A stretch of DNA of 64,000 bases from Desulfobacterales bacterium (GTDB taxonomy: Bacteria; Desulfobacterota; Desulfobacteria; Desulfobacterales; Desulfosalsimonadaceae), in NCBI GenBank assembly GCA_034520365.1, contig JAXHNP010000007.1, positions 974,824 through 1,038,823 of the forward strand. Direction: 5' to 3'. The translations under genes were made by a program, and so were the position numbers. Below are positions 28,173-36,953 of this stretch, in pieces. Positions within the stretch are counted from its first letter, which is position 1. Each line of letters opens with the position of its first letter. Under the pieces are notes generated by a model. That model did not search any database. It saw only the letters and a list, made by a program, of their open reading frames with translations, and had not been told where the DNA came from.

Positions 28173-30538
28173 CCGGCCTCCCCGGCTGATTGGCGCTTTT
28201 TGCCGAACGGATGGGCCCATTTAATCAGGATGGGGGTGATAAAGTAGTCAGCCAGAAGCGCCGAGGTGATGCCCAGAATGATCAGTACGCCTAAATTGAC
28301 CATGATATGCAGGTTCGAAAACCCGTAGATGCTGAATGCGACCACGATGATGGTGGTTGTTATAAACAGGGCCCGTCCCACCACTTTTAGGGCACAGGCC
28401 GTGGCCTGAAAATAATCCTGCGTATGGTGGAATTCGCTTTTGATATAATCCAGGAAATGGATGGTGTCATCCACGGACAACCCGAGAATCATCGGGGCAA
28501 TGGTAATGGTCAGAAAATCAAGCGGCGTGTGGGTCAGCCCCATAAACCCGCCGACCACCAGCAGGGGCGTAATATTCGGAATCAGTCCGATCATGCCCAG
28601 TTTAACGCTTCTGAACACAATGATCATTAGAATAGCGATCACGCTTAAGGCGATGCCCAGGGAATAGATCTGGCCTCTGGCCACATAATGGTTTAAGGCC
28701 GCATATTCCGGCATCCCGCCGGTGATGGTAATTTCCGCCTCGGGAAACAATTCATGCGCGGTTTTTTGGAGGAAATCCATCTCACGGACGGTTTCCTGGG
28801 CGTTTAAGTCATTGGTGCCCACCTGAAGCCTTATCATGGAATAATTATCACTGACCCAGCGCGAGAGGTCGGGGCCTTTGCCAAGCATTTCATACTCCAT
28901 GAAAATTTCGCCAAGCCCGATAAATTTGTCCGGCAGCCGATAGTAGGCATCATCGCCCCCATGCTTCAGCCGGTTCATTTCTTTTAAAATCCCCAGAATC
29001 GAGTAGGTATTTTTGGTGAGCGTGAGATCCTGGACCTTCTGGGTATAAATTTGAAAATTTTTCAAGATATTGGGGTTTTTTACCGCATTCGGCCGTTTAA
29101 AATCCAGGATCACGTTGTAGGTATTAAAAACGCCGAGATCGGATTCGGCAATATCTAACAGCCGGTTCACATAGGGGACGTTCGGTCCATAGGTGTTTTC
29201 CGTGTCAATGTTTATTTCGATTTTTGTCAGGCCGTAGGTGCAGAATAGAAGAATGCAGACATATACCAGCATGACCGTTTTGGTGTGATTAAAAATCCAG
29301 CGGGTGAGGCTGACAAAATATTTATCACTCCACAATACCGGCGTTTTGGGTCCTTCCAAAGGGGCGGCCCGGTTTTTGCCAAAGCTTAAGAGGATGGGGG
29401 CCAGGATCATCAACAGCAGATAGCTGCAGAATATCAGGGCTGCCGATGTGGTGCCCAGCCAATGGATGGGGGTCAGCTGAATGGCCAGAAAGGAGAGCAG
29501 GGCGCCGATGGTGGTTAATGCGGAAAAACAGATCGGCCAGCCCGCCCGCCGGACCGCCCGGTATACCGCTTCCTTCCGGCTGCCGTTGGCGCGGAATTCC
29601 CGGTTGAAGTAGTTGAACAGGTGGATGGAGTAACTAATGGAAATCGCCAGGATCAAAACCACCGGCACGCTGAAAAGCAGGGCGTTTACACTGATGTTTA
29701 GAAATCCCATGATGCCGAACACGATGACAAGCGAAATCCCGGCCATCAAAAACGGGGTTAAAACACCGCGGACGGAGCGCAAAAAAAGGGTCAGGACGAT
29801 AACCGCCAGGATGACCGCGGCCGTCATCAGGCGGCTGGATTCGTACTTGGTGAATACGAGCTCTTCATACACCAAGACCGGCCAGCCCGTGGGCTGGATA
29901 TTAAATTTTTGGTATTCGGGCTGTGAGAGGATCTCCAGGGCTTTTTTGCCCACGGCATTGGTGGGAGACAGGTGCTGGGCATCCTTCCAGTCCGCTGGGT
30001 AGGGCTTTAGCTGCAAAACCAGCCAGGCTTCGGTGCCGTCCCGGGATACGAATTTATCAGCCAGGAATTCCTTGGACATGGCCGTTTTTCGGATGCCCTC
30101 GATTGCCTCCGGATCGCTCGGCACGGGATCGGGCACCAGTTGATCGAGGGTGATGCGGCCGTTTTCCGGGCGGGCGTAGATGATATCGGTAAGTGAGATG
30201 ACCTCGTCGGCAAACGGTACCTTGGCTTCCAATTCCCGGCCAAGCGACTGCATCATCCGAAGGATTTCCGGTTTGAAGATGTTATCGGACCTTATGAGGC
30301 AGGCCACAAAATCGCTGTTGCCGAAGTGCTCATTAAATTCCTGCTTTTTGGCAAAAAGCGGGGAGTCCTTTGGAAAGTAATTTTCAATCGAGGTGTCGAA
30401 TTCGAGCCGGGGCAGCCCTAGTGCGGAAATAAGGAAAACGGCGGCAATCAGGACGAGCCAGAGAAACCGGAATCGGATGATTTTTCTGCTGATATGCTCA
30501 AACCAATTTTCAATGGGCGCTTGATGTTTTTCCGGCAT
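28169..30538 (-). CDS. RND/MMPL-superfamily transporter
   Basis: The 789-residue protein has the 12-helix RND layout: helix 1 (FLWLVLIAAVFLISALGL, about 29-46), a first periplasmic domain starting FDTSIENYFPKDSPLFAK, helices 2-6 with ILAISISYSIHLFNYF, a central loop and helix 7 (VMLVYVCILLFCTYGL), a second periplasmic domain starting INIDTENTYGPNVPYV, and helices 8-12 with GLSVDDTIHFLDYIKSEFHH. The SVDDTIHF type of helix motif marks the hopanoid/lipid-type RND proteins rather than AcrB-type drug pumps. Likely cargo is lipid or lipoprotein-related, by family only. It overlaps the end of sus by 4 nt tail to tail. Confidence 0.9.
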   Translation of the reverse strand: MPEKHQAPIENWFEHISRKIIRFRFLWLVLIAAVFLISALGLPRLEFDTSIENYFPKDSPLFAKKQEFNEHFGNSDFVACLIRSDNIFKPEILRMMQSLGRELEAKVPFADEVISLTDIIYARPENGRITLDQLVPDPVPSDPEAIEGIRKTAMSKEFLADKFVSRDGTEAWLVLQLKPYPADWKDAQHLSPTNAVGKKALEILSQPEYQKFNIQPTGWPVLVYEELVFTKYESSRLMTAAVILAVIVLTLFLRSVRGVLTPFLMAGISLVIVFGIMGFLNISVNALLFSVPVVLILAISISYSIHLFNYFNREFRANGSRKEAVYRAVRRAGWPICFSALTTIGALLSFLAIQLTPIHWLGTTSAALIFCSYLLLMILAPILLSFGKNRAAPLEGPKTPVLWSDKYFVSLTRWIFNHTKTVMLVYVCILLFCTYGLTKIEINIDTENTYGPNVPYVNRLLDIAESDLGVFNTYNVILDFKRPNAVKNPNILKNFQIYTQKVQDLTLTKNTYSILGILKEMNRLKHGGDDAYYRLPDKFIGLGEIFMEYEMLGKGPDLSRWVSDNYSMIRLQVGTNDLNAQETVREMDFLQKTAHELFPEAEITITGGMPEYAALNHYVARGQIYSLGIALSVIAILMIIVFRSVKLGMIGLIPNITPLLVVGGFMGLTHTPLDFLTITIAPMILGLSVDDTIHFLDYIKSEFHHTQDYFQATACALKVVGRALFITTTIIVVAFSIYGFSNLHIMVNLGVLIILGITSALLADYFITPILIKWAHPFGKKRQSAGEAG

Positions 30539-30676
30539 ATGGGCTGCTGCAGTCTGCCAGTCCGTTCATCCTGGCTTCAGGGTTAATCCGTATCGCATTG
30601 CATCGGGCATTTTTGCGATCAACTGATATCACGTTGTGGCCCTCAGCACAACGCATAATTAGTGCATGCCAGAGGC

Positions 30677-31144
30677 TTATACCGGCTCTCCAAAAAGCGT
30701 TTGATAGGCTTTTTCAATGCGATGGCGGTGACTGGCCTCTTCCCGGGCCAGCCCGACGAATAAGAGGCTGATGGTTTCATCCGTGGATAATTCGCCAAGC
30801 AGCGCGTATAACTGGTGGGATTTCTCTTCACGCTTCATGGCAAGGATAAGTGCCTGTTTTAAGTCGAGCCGGGTGTCCGGGGGCACATCTTGTACCCGGG
30901 CGGCGATATTCAAGTTGTTGATTTTTTCTGTGATATTGCTGAAAATGCGTTCAATGCCGGCGGCATCCAGTTCCAGGAGGCTCTTTTGATGCTTGGCCTC
31001 TTCTTCGGCAAATTCTTGGAATAGCTGCTCTAAAAATGGGTCGTCAATTTTTTCAGCCAGGGATTTATAGAAATTATGGGCTTCTTCCTCCCGGCGGACG
31101 GCAAAATCGATTACTTCGGCCAGGGACTGAAATCCCTTCTCCAT
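30677..31144 (-). CDS. Ferritin-like / rubrerythrin-type diiron protein
   Basis: The product is a four-helix ferritin-like domain with two ExxH halves: REEEAHNFYKSLAE and EEEAKHQKSLLELD in the first, KREEKSHQLYALLGEL and AREEASHRHRIEKAY in the second, giving the six carboxylate/histidine ligands of a diiron site. The rubredoxin tail of true rubrerythrins is absent. The frame is open from 31171, but AGGAGG lies 5 nt before the ATG at 31144, giving 155 residues, so that start is chosen. A role in peroxide reduction or iron handling in an anaerobe is likely from the family. A promoter with an overlapping inverted repeat lies upstream. Confidence 0.88.
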   Translation of the reverse strand: MEKGFQSLAEVIDFAVRREEEAHNFYKSLAEKIDDPFLEQLFQEFAEEEAKHQKSLLELDAAGIERIFSNITEKINNLNIAARVQDVPPDTRLDLKQALILAMKREEKSHQLYALLGELSTDETISLLFVGLAREEASHRHRIEKAYQTLFGEPV

Positions 31145-31224
31145 CATTTCCTCCTGATTGGGACGCATCATTAAAAAGTCGGCGCATCCGACTGCTGTTC
31201 GGAGATGCCGCGGCAGGTAAATAA

Positions 31225-31270
31225 CTTTCTGTATTTATACTCATATGACAGAAAGCTGCCCGGATGTCAA
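31225..31270 (-). promoter_or_regulatory. Candidate promoter with overlapping operator for the ferritin-like gene
   Basis: On the minus strand TTGACA (31270-31265) is followed 17 nt later by CATATG (31247-31242), with TATGAG overlapping it. A perfect 8-bp inverted repeat CTTTCTGT / ACAGAAAG (31248-31255 and 31225-31232) straddles the -10, a position suited to a repressor. The regulator is unknown. Confidence 0.4.
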
Positions 31271-31288
31271 TCGACAACCCGGGCAAAC

Positions 31289-31435
31289 CACGGCTAATTT
31301 GTTCTAACCGCAAAACCCATAACCACGGTCCTGCTAACGGACAATTAGTCGGCACGGTGGCCGACTCTACGACGCATGTGGCCGTAGGGCAGGCCACCGT
31401 GCCTGCCTAAGAAAAGACAGAACAAATTTGCCCTG
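31289..31435. repeat. Short inverted-repeat element with GCTAATTTGTTCT ends (non-autonomous copy)
   Basis: The first 51 nt (31289-31339) match 36903-36953 with 4 differences. The right side carries AGAACAAATTTGC, which pairs with the left GCTAATTTGTTCT (12 of 13). An 11-bp direct repeat CCGGGCAAACC lies at both borders (31279-31289 and 31436-31446), as expected of a target-site duplication. The middle is occupied by a GGCACGGTGGCC hairpin repeat. This element occupies most of the 376-nt gap between the ferritin-like and PEBP genes; the remaining right-hand part (31447-31520) shows nothing recognisable. Confidence 0.72.
31348..31407. repeat. GGCACGGTGGCC hairpin repeat, copy 1
   Basis: Perfect 12-bp arms GGCACGGTGGCC (31351-31362) and GGCCACCGTGCC (31392-31403), with CTACG / CGTAG pairing inside. 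It lies within the short GCTAATTTGTTCT element. A second copy is at 43018-43087. Confidence 0.75.
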
Positions 31436-31520
31436 CCGGGCAAACCGGCTTAGAGTCCTTTAGGCCATAAGCCTGCCGGCAAGATGACGGTCTTACTCAG
31501 AAGGCGTGCGGAGTTAGGTG

Positions 31521-31973
31521 CTAAACCCTTTCATATTTTCCCATGAGATGGGCTTTATCAATGACATTTTCTGTCATTTCCTTCTCAACCGTTAGCTTGT
31601 CGGTTTTTTCCGGCAGGTCCAGCATGGTGTTCAGGGCGTAAAGTTTGAAAAAATACCGGTGCTCCCGGTCCGGGGGGCAGGGGCCGAAATAGCCGGTATC
31701 CCCGTTCGTGCCAAGCCCCGGAGTACCCGGCGGCTCCTGGCCTTCCGGTATTTCCCGGACATCCGGCAAAATGTTGAACACCACCCAGTGGTCCCACATA
31801 CCGTCTTCCCGGATATGTTTGGGAACATCCGGATCATCCATGATCAGAACCAGGCTTTTGGCTTCTGCCGGCACATCGGAAATCGTGAGCTGTGGGCTGA
31901 CATTTTCTCCGTCGCAGGTGTATTTGGACGGAATTTTTCCCTCGTTTTCAAAGGCATTGCTCGTCAGTTTCAT
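31521..31973 (-). CDS. YbhB/YbcL-type phosphatidylethanolamine-binding protein (PEBP) family
   Basis: The 150-residue protein matches the bacterial PEBP family: FENEGKIPSKYTCDGENVSP near 8-27, LVLIMDDPDVP (the DPD ligand-site motif) near 41-51, WDHWVVFNI near 60-68, the GTNGDTGYFGPCPPD block near 88-102 and HRYFFKLYALN. The fold binds small anionic ligands; the physiological role in bacteria is not settled. No signal peptide, so it is cytoplasmic. An AAAGGAGG ribosome binding site precedes the ATG. Monocistronic. Confidence 0.92.
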   Translation of the reverse strand: MKLTSNAFENEGKIPSKYTCDGENVSPQLTISDVPAEAKSLVLIMDDPDVPKHIREDGMWDHWVVFNILPDVREIPEGQEPPGTPGLGTNGDTGYFGPCPPDREHRYFFKLYALNTMLDLPEKTDKLTVEKEMTENVIDKAHLMGKYERV

Positions 31974-32211
31974 ACAGGGCCTCCTTTCTTTTTTAGATTA
32001 TTTTATCGGCAATGCGGCGGGTGAATCAATAGGGGATAGCATGTATTTTTGGGTCTCTCATCAGGTAGTTACTTAGAAGGGCTGCCAATGGTGTTTCAGC
32101 TTTTCAATTAGATGAAGGTCCGGCTTTCGGGCCGATGCCGCGGATATGGGAGAAAGTATGGTTTAGCATCTTTGGGGTTTGTTTTTAAATCATTTTGCCG
32201 AGCCCGGGCCC

Positions 32212-33447
32212 TTAGTCCAGATCCGATTCCATAAGGGATGGCCCGGTTAACAGGTCAATTGCGATCCGCTTTTCAGTCAGTTCGTAAATATTGACCCCAA
32301 ACCCATCGAAAGCGGTTAACAGGATTTTATCCGCCAGGCTGCGGGCGCTGCCGTCATAGTTCAAGGAAAGAGTCGCCTCGCTGGTGCTTCGCTCCGTGGT
32401 TTGCAGCGCCTTTACCCCCTCCATCGCCAGCAGAGTCTTTCTGAAGCTGACCAGCTGGGGCAGAATATCATCTTTGCCCTTTACGTGGACCTCTATCCGG
32501 CCCTTCTCCCGTGTCTGCTGCTGCCAGGCGGCGGAAATTCTTTCCACAAGAATTTTGCCGGTCTGGTATCCGGCGTTTGAAAGGGCGTGGCGGCTACCCT
32601 CCCTGACATTCTGATCCGCCGCGGTTTTCGTTTGCTCGGCCGTCTGGATGACGGTTTCGTTTTGGACATCCACAGCCTTAACAGACACCGTCCCCTTGAA
32701 GGTTTTGGTATCCATGCCCATTTTGTTGGGCGTTTCAGCGGCCCGGGCTTTACCAAGGATTACCACATCGGCCTGAACGCGCCGGCCCAGCATAATGGCC
32801 TCCGGCTGAGTTATTTCCGCCGAAAGCTCCAGGTCGGCAAGGATCTGCTCAGCGGGGAGTTCCTGTTCATCAATGACCGGAAAGCCTTTTTCTTTAAAGG
32901 CCTGTTTCATCGGTTTGACCGCTGCCGTCTGGATAAATTGCGAGCCCCGGGTCTGCCACCAGTAGGAAAAAGAAAGGTCATCCGCGTGTTTTTCCGCCAC
33001 CAGAAAAAGGATTTTGGGCAGTGCTTCGGGGGCGACGGCAATGCCTAAGTCCTGGAGCATATTTTGGATTTTATCCGTTGAGACCGTAGAGCGGATAAGG
33101 AGTCGGTAGTGTTTGCCGGTATTTAGCTCTTTTAACACCTGATAGCCCCGGGTAAAATCCTGGCGGTTTTCATAGAGCTTTGTGCTGATCAGATCAAAGT
33201 CGGTTTTCAGGGCTTGTTCTGAAATCATACCCAGCGCCACGGACTCGACCGCAGACAGCAGGCCCTCCGCCACGGCGGTATTGCGCGCGCTGGTCACATT
33301 ATCATAGATCCGGCTTGAGCCGATGACGGTGATTTCTTTTTCAGCGCTTTCCGCAGCAGCCGGCCCTCCCGACACAAGAACGGCTGCCAGTACAAGTGTC
33401 ACGGCCAGTTGGATCGCCAATGGTTTGAGCCAGAACCGATCAGTCAT
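32212..33447 (-). CDS. Exported protein of unknown function, FlgT/CsgG-like features
   Basis: The frame is open from 33504, but AAGGAA sits just before the ATG at 33447, and from there the 411-residue product begins with a signal peptide (basic MTDRFWLKP, then AVTLVLAAVLVSGG, cleavage after an AAA-like site). The mature protein starts EKEITVIGSSRIYDNVTSARNTAVAEGL, resembling the N-terminal domain of FlgT-like and LPP20-like periplasmic proteins, followed by QADVVILGKARA, a pattern seen in TolB/CsgG-type domains. No flagellar or curli genes are nearby. It lies downstream of the ispB-type gene and of a 100-bp repeat. The function is not assigned. Confidence 0.7.
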   Translation of the reverse strand: MTDRFWLKPLAIQLAVTLVLAAVLVSGGPAAAESAEKEITVIGSSRIYDNVTSARNTAVAEGLLSAVESVALGMISEQALKTDFDLISTKLYENRQDFTRGYQVLKELNTGKHYRLLIRSTVSTDKIQNMLQDLGIAVAPEALPKILFLVAEKHADDLSFSYWWQTRGSQFIQTAAVKPMKQAFKEKGFPVIDEQELPAEQILADLELSAEITQPEAIMLGRRVQADVVILGKARAAETPNKMGMDTKTFKGTVSVKAVDVQNETVIQTAEQTKTAADQNVREGSRHALSNAGYQTGKILVERISAAWQQQTREKGRIEVHVKGKDDILPQLVSFRKTLLAMEGVKALQTTERSTSEATLSLNYDGSARSLADKILLTAFDGFGVNIYELTEKRIAIDLLTGPSLMESDLD

Positions 33448-33495
33448 GGATATTCCTTTTTTAGTTGAATGGGTTATTGCCGGCCTCAATTGAGT

Positions 33496-33595
33496 GATTT
33501 TCAAGTTTGCCGCAGATACAAGGAAGATGCAGGCAAGCTATAGTGGCCTATGCGAGGCTGCATCTGACGCAGTAGATGCGGTAAAATTGGAAATC
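33496..33595. repeat. 100-bp palindromic dispersed repeat, copy 2
   Basis: This is the inverted counterpart of 8008-8107, 85% identical over the same 100 nt. The central stem AGATGCAG / CTGCATCT differs in sequence from copy 1 but remains paired, so most differences are compensatory. It sits 48 nt upstream of the start of the secreted-protein gene. A further inverted repeat, GTTTCAGATT / AATCTGAAAC (33603-33612 and 33659-33668), follows, and CTCAATT occurs on both sides of the whole block (33485-33491 and 33670-33676). Confidence 0.85.
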
Positions 33596-33686
33596 CCGGA
33601 GGGTTTCAGATTTTTAAATATAAATTGCTATAATCCTTTATGGAATCATTTTTTTAACAATCTGAAACGCTCAATTTAGGTGCCGA

Positions 33687-34667
33687 TTAACTGCCCCGGC
33701 TCAATGCATAGTCGGCCAGCATGAAAAGTGTCTCCCGGGTCTCACCCGGTGGGAATGCCGCCAGCATGGCCTTGGCCTTTTCCACGTGAGCGCCCGCTCT
33801 TTCCCGAGAATAGGAGATTCCGCCATAGGAATCAATTATTTTAACCAGCTGCTTGAATTCATCCGTGGAAAACGATTCCTTTCGCACGATTTCGATAATT
33901 CTTTCCCGGTCCTTGCCATTGGCTTGCTCAAGGGTGTGGATGAGCGGCAGCGTGAGTTTTCCCTCCCTGAGGTCCGCGCCCACGGTTTTGCCCAGGGTAT
34001 CGGTCTCAGCGATGTAGTCCAGGAGATCGTCGGCCATCTGGAAGACCATGCCGATATGATAGCCGTAGTCTGAAAGCTGCCTTTCGGTTTCCGCGGCCGC
34101 ACCGGCCAGGATCGCCCCGGTTTGGCAGGCGCCCTGGATCAGATAACCGGTTTTTCGCTGGATGACCTCCATGTATTCGGATTCCGTGAGGGTGATGTCG
34201 CCTTTGCGGGTTAGCTGCTGGATTTCGCCCTGACACATACTTTCCGTTATGCTGGAAATCACGCGGATGATTTTCGGGCTCCCGGTTTGGGCGGCAATGG
34301 AGAGGGCCCGGGCGAGCAGAAAATCCCCGACCAAAACGGTGACCGGCGCTCCGAAAACCTCATGCGCTGCGGGTCTGCCCCGTCGCATGGTCGCATCATC
34401 CACCACGTCATCGTGGAGCAGGGTGGCGGTATGAAGAAATTCCACGATGGTCGAGAATTTGACCACAAATTCGTCTTCACGGCCGCAGAGTCTGGCGCAG
34501 AGCACGTTCAGCAGGGGCCGCAGCCGTTTGCCGCCGCTGAATATCAAATGGCCGGCGGTATCTGAAACCAGCTGCAGGTGCGGGGTGAGGTTGGCCGCCA
34601 GGGCGGCTTCAATCCGGTCTAAATCCGGCTTAATCCGCGCCAGCAGGTCATCTTTTAAACCGGCCAT
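33687..34667 (-). CDS. ispB: Polyprenyl (octaprenyl-type) diphosphate synthase
   Basis: This trans-prenyltransferase condenses isopentenyl diphosphate onto allylic diphosphates to make the side chain of the respiratory quinone, here presumably the menaquinone used by Qmo. The 326-residue protein has GGKRLRPLLNVLCARL near 44-59, the first aspartate-rich motif LLHDDVVDDATMRRG near 78-92, GDFLLARAL, and the second motif QMADDLLDYIAETDTLGK near 211-228. The chain length of the product is not predictable by eye. An AAAGGAG precedes the ATG, and the gene overlaps the end of rimO by 13 nt. Confidence 0.93.
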   Translation of the reverse strand: MAGLKDDLLARIKPDLDRIEAALAANLTPHLQLVSDTAGHLIFSGGKRLRPLLNVLCARLCGREDEFVVKFSTIVEFLHTATLLHDDVVDDATMRRGRPAAHEVFGAPVTVLVGDFLLARALSIAAQTGSPKIIRVISSITESMCQGEIQQLTRKGDITLTESEYMEVIQRKTGYLIQGACQTGAILAGAAAETERQLSDYGYHIGMVFQMADDLLDYIAETDTLGKTVGADLREGKLTLPLIHTLEQANGKDRERIIEIVRKESFSTDEFKQLVKIIDSYGGISYSRERAGAHVEKAKAMLAAFPPGETRETLFMLADYALSRGS

Positions 34668-35980
34668 TCGGGTTCTCCTTTAAGATCATAGGCATAGGCT
34701 TCCGTAATGCGAATATTGATAAAATCGCCGACTGATAAGCCGGACGATTCGATATAGATAACGCCGTCGACTTCAGGCGCCTGAAACCCTGCGCGTCCCA
34801 CATAAAGATGATCATCAATCCGATGCTCCACAAGCACGGCATAGGTCTTTCCGATCCGCGTTTGGTTTTTTTCGAGCGAGATGTCCGCCTGACGCGTCAT
34901 CAGGCGTTCATAGCGCGCCCTGGCATCGGCGGGTGCCACATGGTCCGGCAGGCGGTGGGCGGCCAGATCCTCGGCATCCGAATAGATAAATACGCCGGCA
35001 TGGTCAAACCGCACGGTTTCCAGAAAATCCAAAAGTTCGGTGAAATCCGCTTCGGTCTCTCCGGGAAAACCCGCCAGAAGTGTGGTACGAAGCACCGCCC
35101 CGGGAATTTCGGCCCGGATTTGGTCAAACAGCTGGAGAAGCTCAGGCTTGGCATATGTCCGGCCCATACGCTTTAATACCCCCGGGCTCACATGCTGGAC
35201 CGGCAGGTCAAAGTAGGGCACAATGGCGGGGTGTTTGGCCACTGTGGCGATTAATGCCGCGTCCGTATAATCCGGCGAGCCGTAGAGAAACCGGATCCGT
35301 ATGTCTGGCAGCCTGCCGGCCAGCCGGTCCAGCAGGCCGGCCAGGGACTGCCGGGGGCTTAAATCCAGGCCGTAGGCGGAGGTATCCTGGGCGATGAGGA
35401 CAATTTCTTTAAAGCCCCGGGCCGCCAGTTCTTCGGCTTCGGCCAGAATGTCCGCGGCCGCCCGGCTTCTCAGCCGGCCCCGCAGTTTGGGGATCACGCA
35501 GTAGGTGCAGTGCCGGTTGCAGCCATCACCGATTTTTACGTAAGCCACCGGATAGGTCGACGGCTTTCTGCCGGCGGCCCGCGTGGGCAGGGCAAGGGAT
35601 TCCGGGGGCGGCAGCCGGCAGGTGCCGGGGGCAAATCGGCCGGCCATCGCATCCGTGATTTGATCATAGGCGCCGGTGCCCAGAAAAAGGTCCACTTCGG
35701 GGATGGCCGCGGCGATCTCTTCGCCAAAGCGCTCAGGCAGGCATCCGGTGACAATCAGCCGCCGGCAGTTCCCGTTTTTTTTGTATGCGGCCAGCGCCAG
35801 AATTGTGTCCACGGATTCGTTGATGGCGGATTCGATGAAACTGCACGTGTTGACCACAATGGTTTCGGCGTCAGCAGGATCTTCGGTCATCAAAGCGCCC
35901 GATTTTACCATAGCGGCGGCCATGACCTCGCTGTCCACAAGGTTTCTGGCGCACCCCAGAGTGTTAAGGTATACCCGCAT
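34655..35980 (-). CDS. rimO: Ribosomal protein S12 methylthiotransferase
   Basis: RimO adds a methylthio group to an aspartate of ribosomal protein S12. The 441-residue product has the MTTase layout: N-terminal UPF0004 domain with NTLGCARNLVDSEVM (residues 6-20), VNTCSFIESA and VTGCLPERFG supplying three Cys for one [4Fe-4S]; the radical SAM motif GDGCNRHCTYCVIP near 151-164; and a C-terminal TRAM domain with KTYAVLVEHRIDDHLYVGRA. The LGCARNLVDSE variant indicates RimO rather than MiaB. It is the upstream gene of a pair with ispB. Confidence 0.95.
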   Translation of the reverse strand: MRVYLNTLGCARNLVDSEVMAAAMVKSGALMTEDPADAETIVVNTCSFIESAINESVDTILALAAYKKNGNCRRLIVTGCLPERFGEEIAAAIPEVDLFLGTGAYDQITDAMAGRFAPGTCRLPPPESLALPTRAAGRKPSTYPVAYVKIGDGCNRHCTYCVIPKLRGRLRSRAAADILAEAEELAARGFKEIVLIAQDTSAYGLDLSPRQSLAGLLDRLAGRLPDIRIRFLYGSPDYTDAALIATVAKHPAIVPYFDLPVQHVSPGVLKRMGRTYAKPELLQLFDQIRAEIPGAVLRTTLLAGFPGETEADFTELLDFLETVRFDHAGVFIYSDAEDLAAHRLPDHVAPADARARYERLMTRQADISLEKNQTRIGKTYAVLVEHRIDDHLYVGRAGFQAPEVDGVIYIESSGLSVGDFINIRITEAYAYDLKGEPEWPV

Positions 35981-36000
35981 GTATGGATCGTCTGCTTTTG

Positions 36001-36822
36001 CTATTCGCCCTTAAATTGGGGCTTTCTTTTTTCGGAAAACGCGGTCATGGCTTCCATTAAATCGTCCGAGGGGATGATGTTGGAGCTGATTGAGGCCACA
36101 TATTTAAGGCCGTCATCGATGCTTTTGCCAATTCCGTAGTTTAGCACATCCTTGGATGCCTGCACGGCCAGCGGCGAGTTTCCGGCGATCTCTTCGGCCA
36201 TGGCTTCAGCCCCGGCCATAAGCGCATCATGGTCATCATAGATGTCGTTGACCAAAAGAATATCCTTTGCCCGCGCGGCATCAATCAATTTGGCAGTATA
36301 GGCCAGCTCCCGGGCGATGCCCTGGCCCACGATCAAAGGGATGCGCTGGAGTACCCCGACATCGGCCACAAAGCCAACGGCGGCTTCTTTTAGTGAAAAC
36401 TGCGCATCTTTGGAACAGAGCCGGATATCGCAGGCCGTGGCCATATCCAGGCCGGCGCCGATGCAGTAGCCGTGAATGGCCGCGATCACCGGTTTTTTGC
36501 ACCATTCAATACAGCTCATGGTATCCTGAAGCGGATGAATTTTGTGGATCAGGCGCCATTTCACCCCGCCTTTCTGGTTGGGCTCCATCAGCTCGGACAG
36601 TTCCGAGGCCATGCCCATCAGGTCAATGCCGGTCGAAAAGCAGGGACCTTTTCCGGCAATGATCACCGCCCGGATTTCGGCATCTTCGTCCAGATCTTTA
36701 AAAATCGGGACGCTTTCCTTCCAGGCGGGCGGATTCATGGCGTTTTTCTTTTCCGCCCGGTTTAAGTACACCCAGGCAATCGGCGGTTTTTTAACCACCT
36801 CATAGAATTCATATGCGCCCAT
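36001..36822 (-). CDS. Crotonase family protein, dienoyl-CoA isomerase-like
   Basis: The 273-residue protein has the crotonase fold with LNRAEKKNAMNPPAW near 20-34, GKGPCFSTGIDLMGM near 57-71 (first oxyanion loop) and HGYCIGAGLDMATACDIRL near 115-133 (second). The segment FSLKEAAVGFVADVGVLQRIP resembles delta3,5-delta2,4-dienoyl-CoA isomerase (ECH1), which keeps Glu/Asp residues there, including the Asp of VADVG. It may act in fatty acid or aromatic-derived acyl-CoA degradation. AAGGAGG lies upstream of the ATG. It is 20 nt upstream of rimO on the same strand. Confidence 0.87.
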   Translation of the reverse strand: MGAYEFYEVVKKPPIAWVYLNRAEKKNAMNPPAWKESVPIFKDLDEDAEIRAVIIAGKGPCFSTGIDLMGMASELSELMEPNQKGGVKWRLIHKIHPLQDTMSCIEWCKKPVIAAIHGYCIGAGLDMATACDIRLCSKDAQFSLKEAAVGFVADVGVLQRIPLIVGQGIARELAYTAKLIDAARAKDILLVNDIYDDHDALMAGAEAMAEEIAGNSPLAVQASKDVLNYGIGKSIDDGLKYVASISSNIIPSDDLMEAMTAFSEKRKPQFKGE

Positions 36823-36953
36823 TTATTCCTCCTTAAAATTTAATTAAACTATTAATTAAAATACAGATATGTCTGTTAAGTCAAGATTTTTTGTTACGTG
36901 GGCACGGCTAATTTGTTCTAACCGCAAAATCCATACCCCCGGTCCTGTTAACG

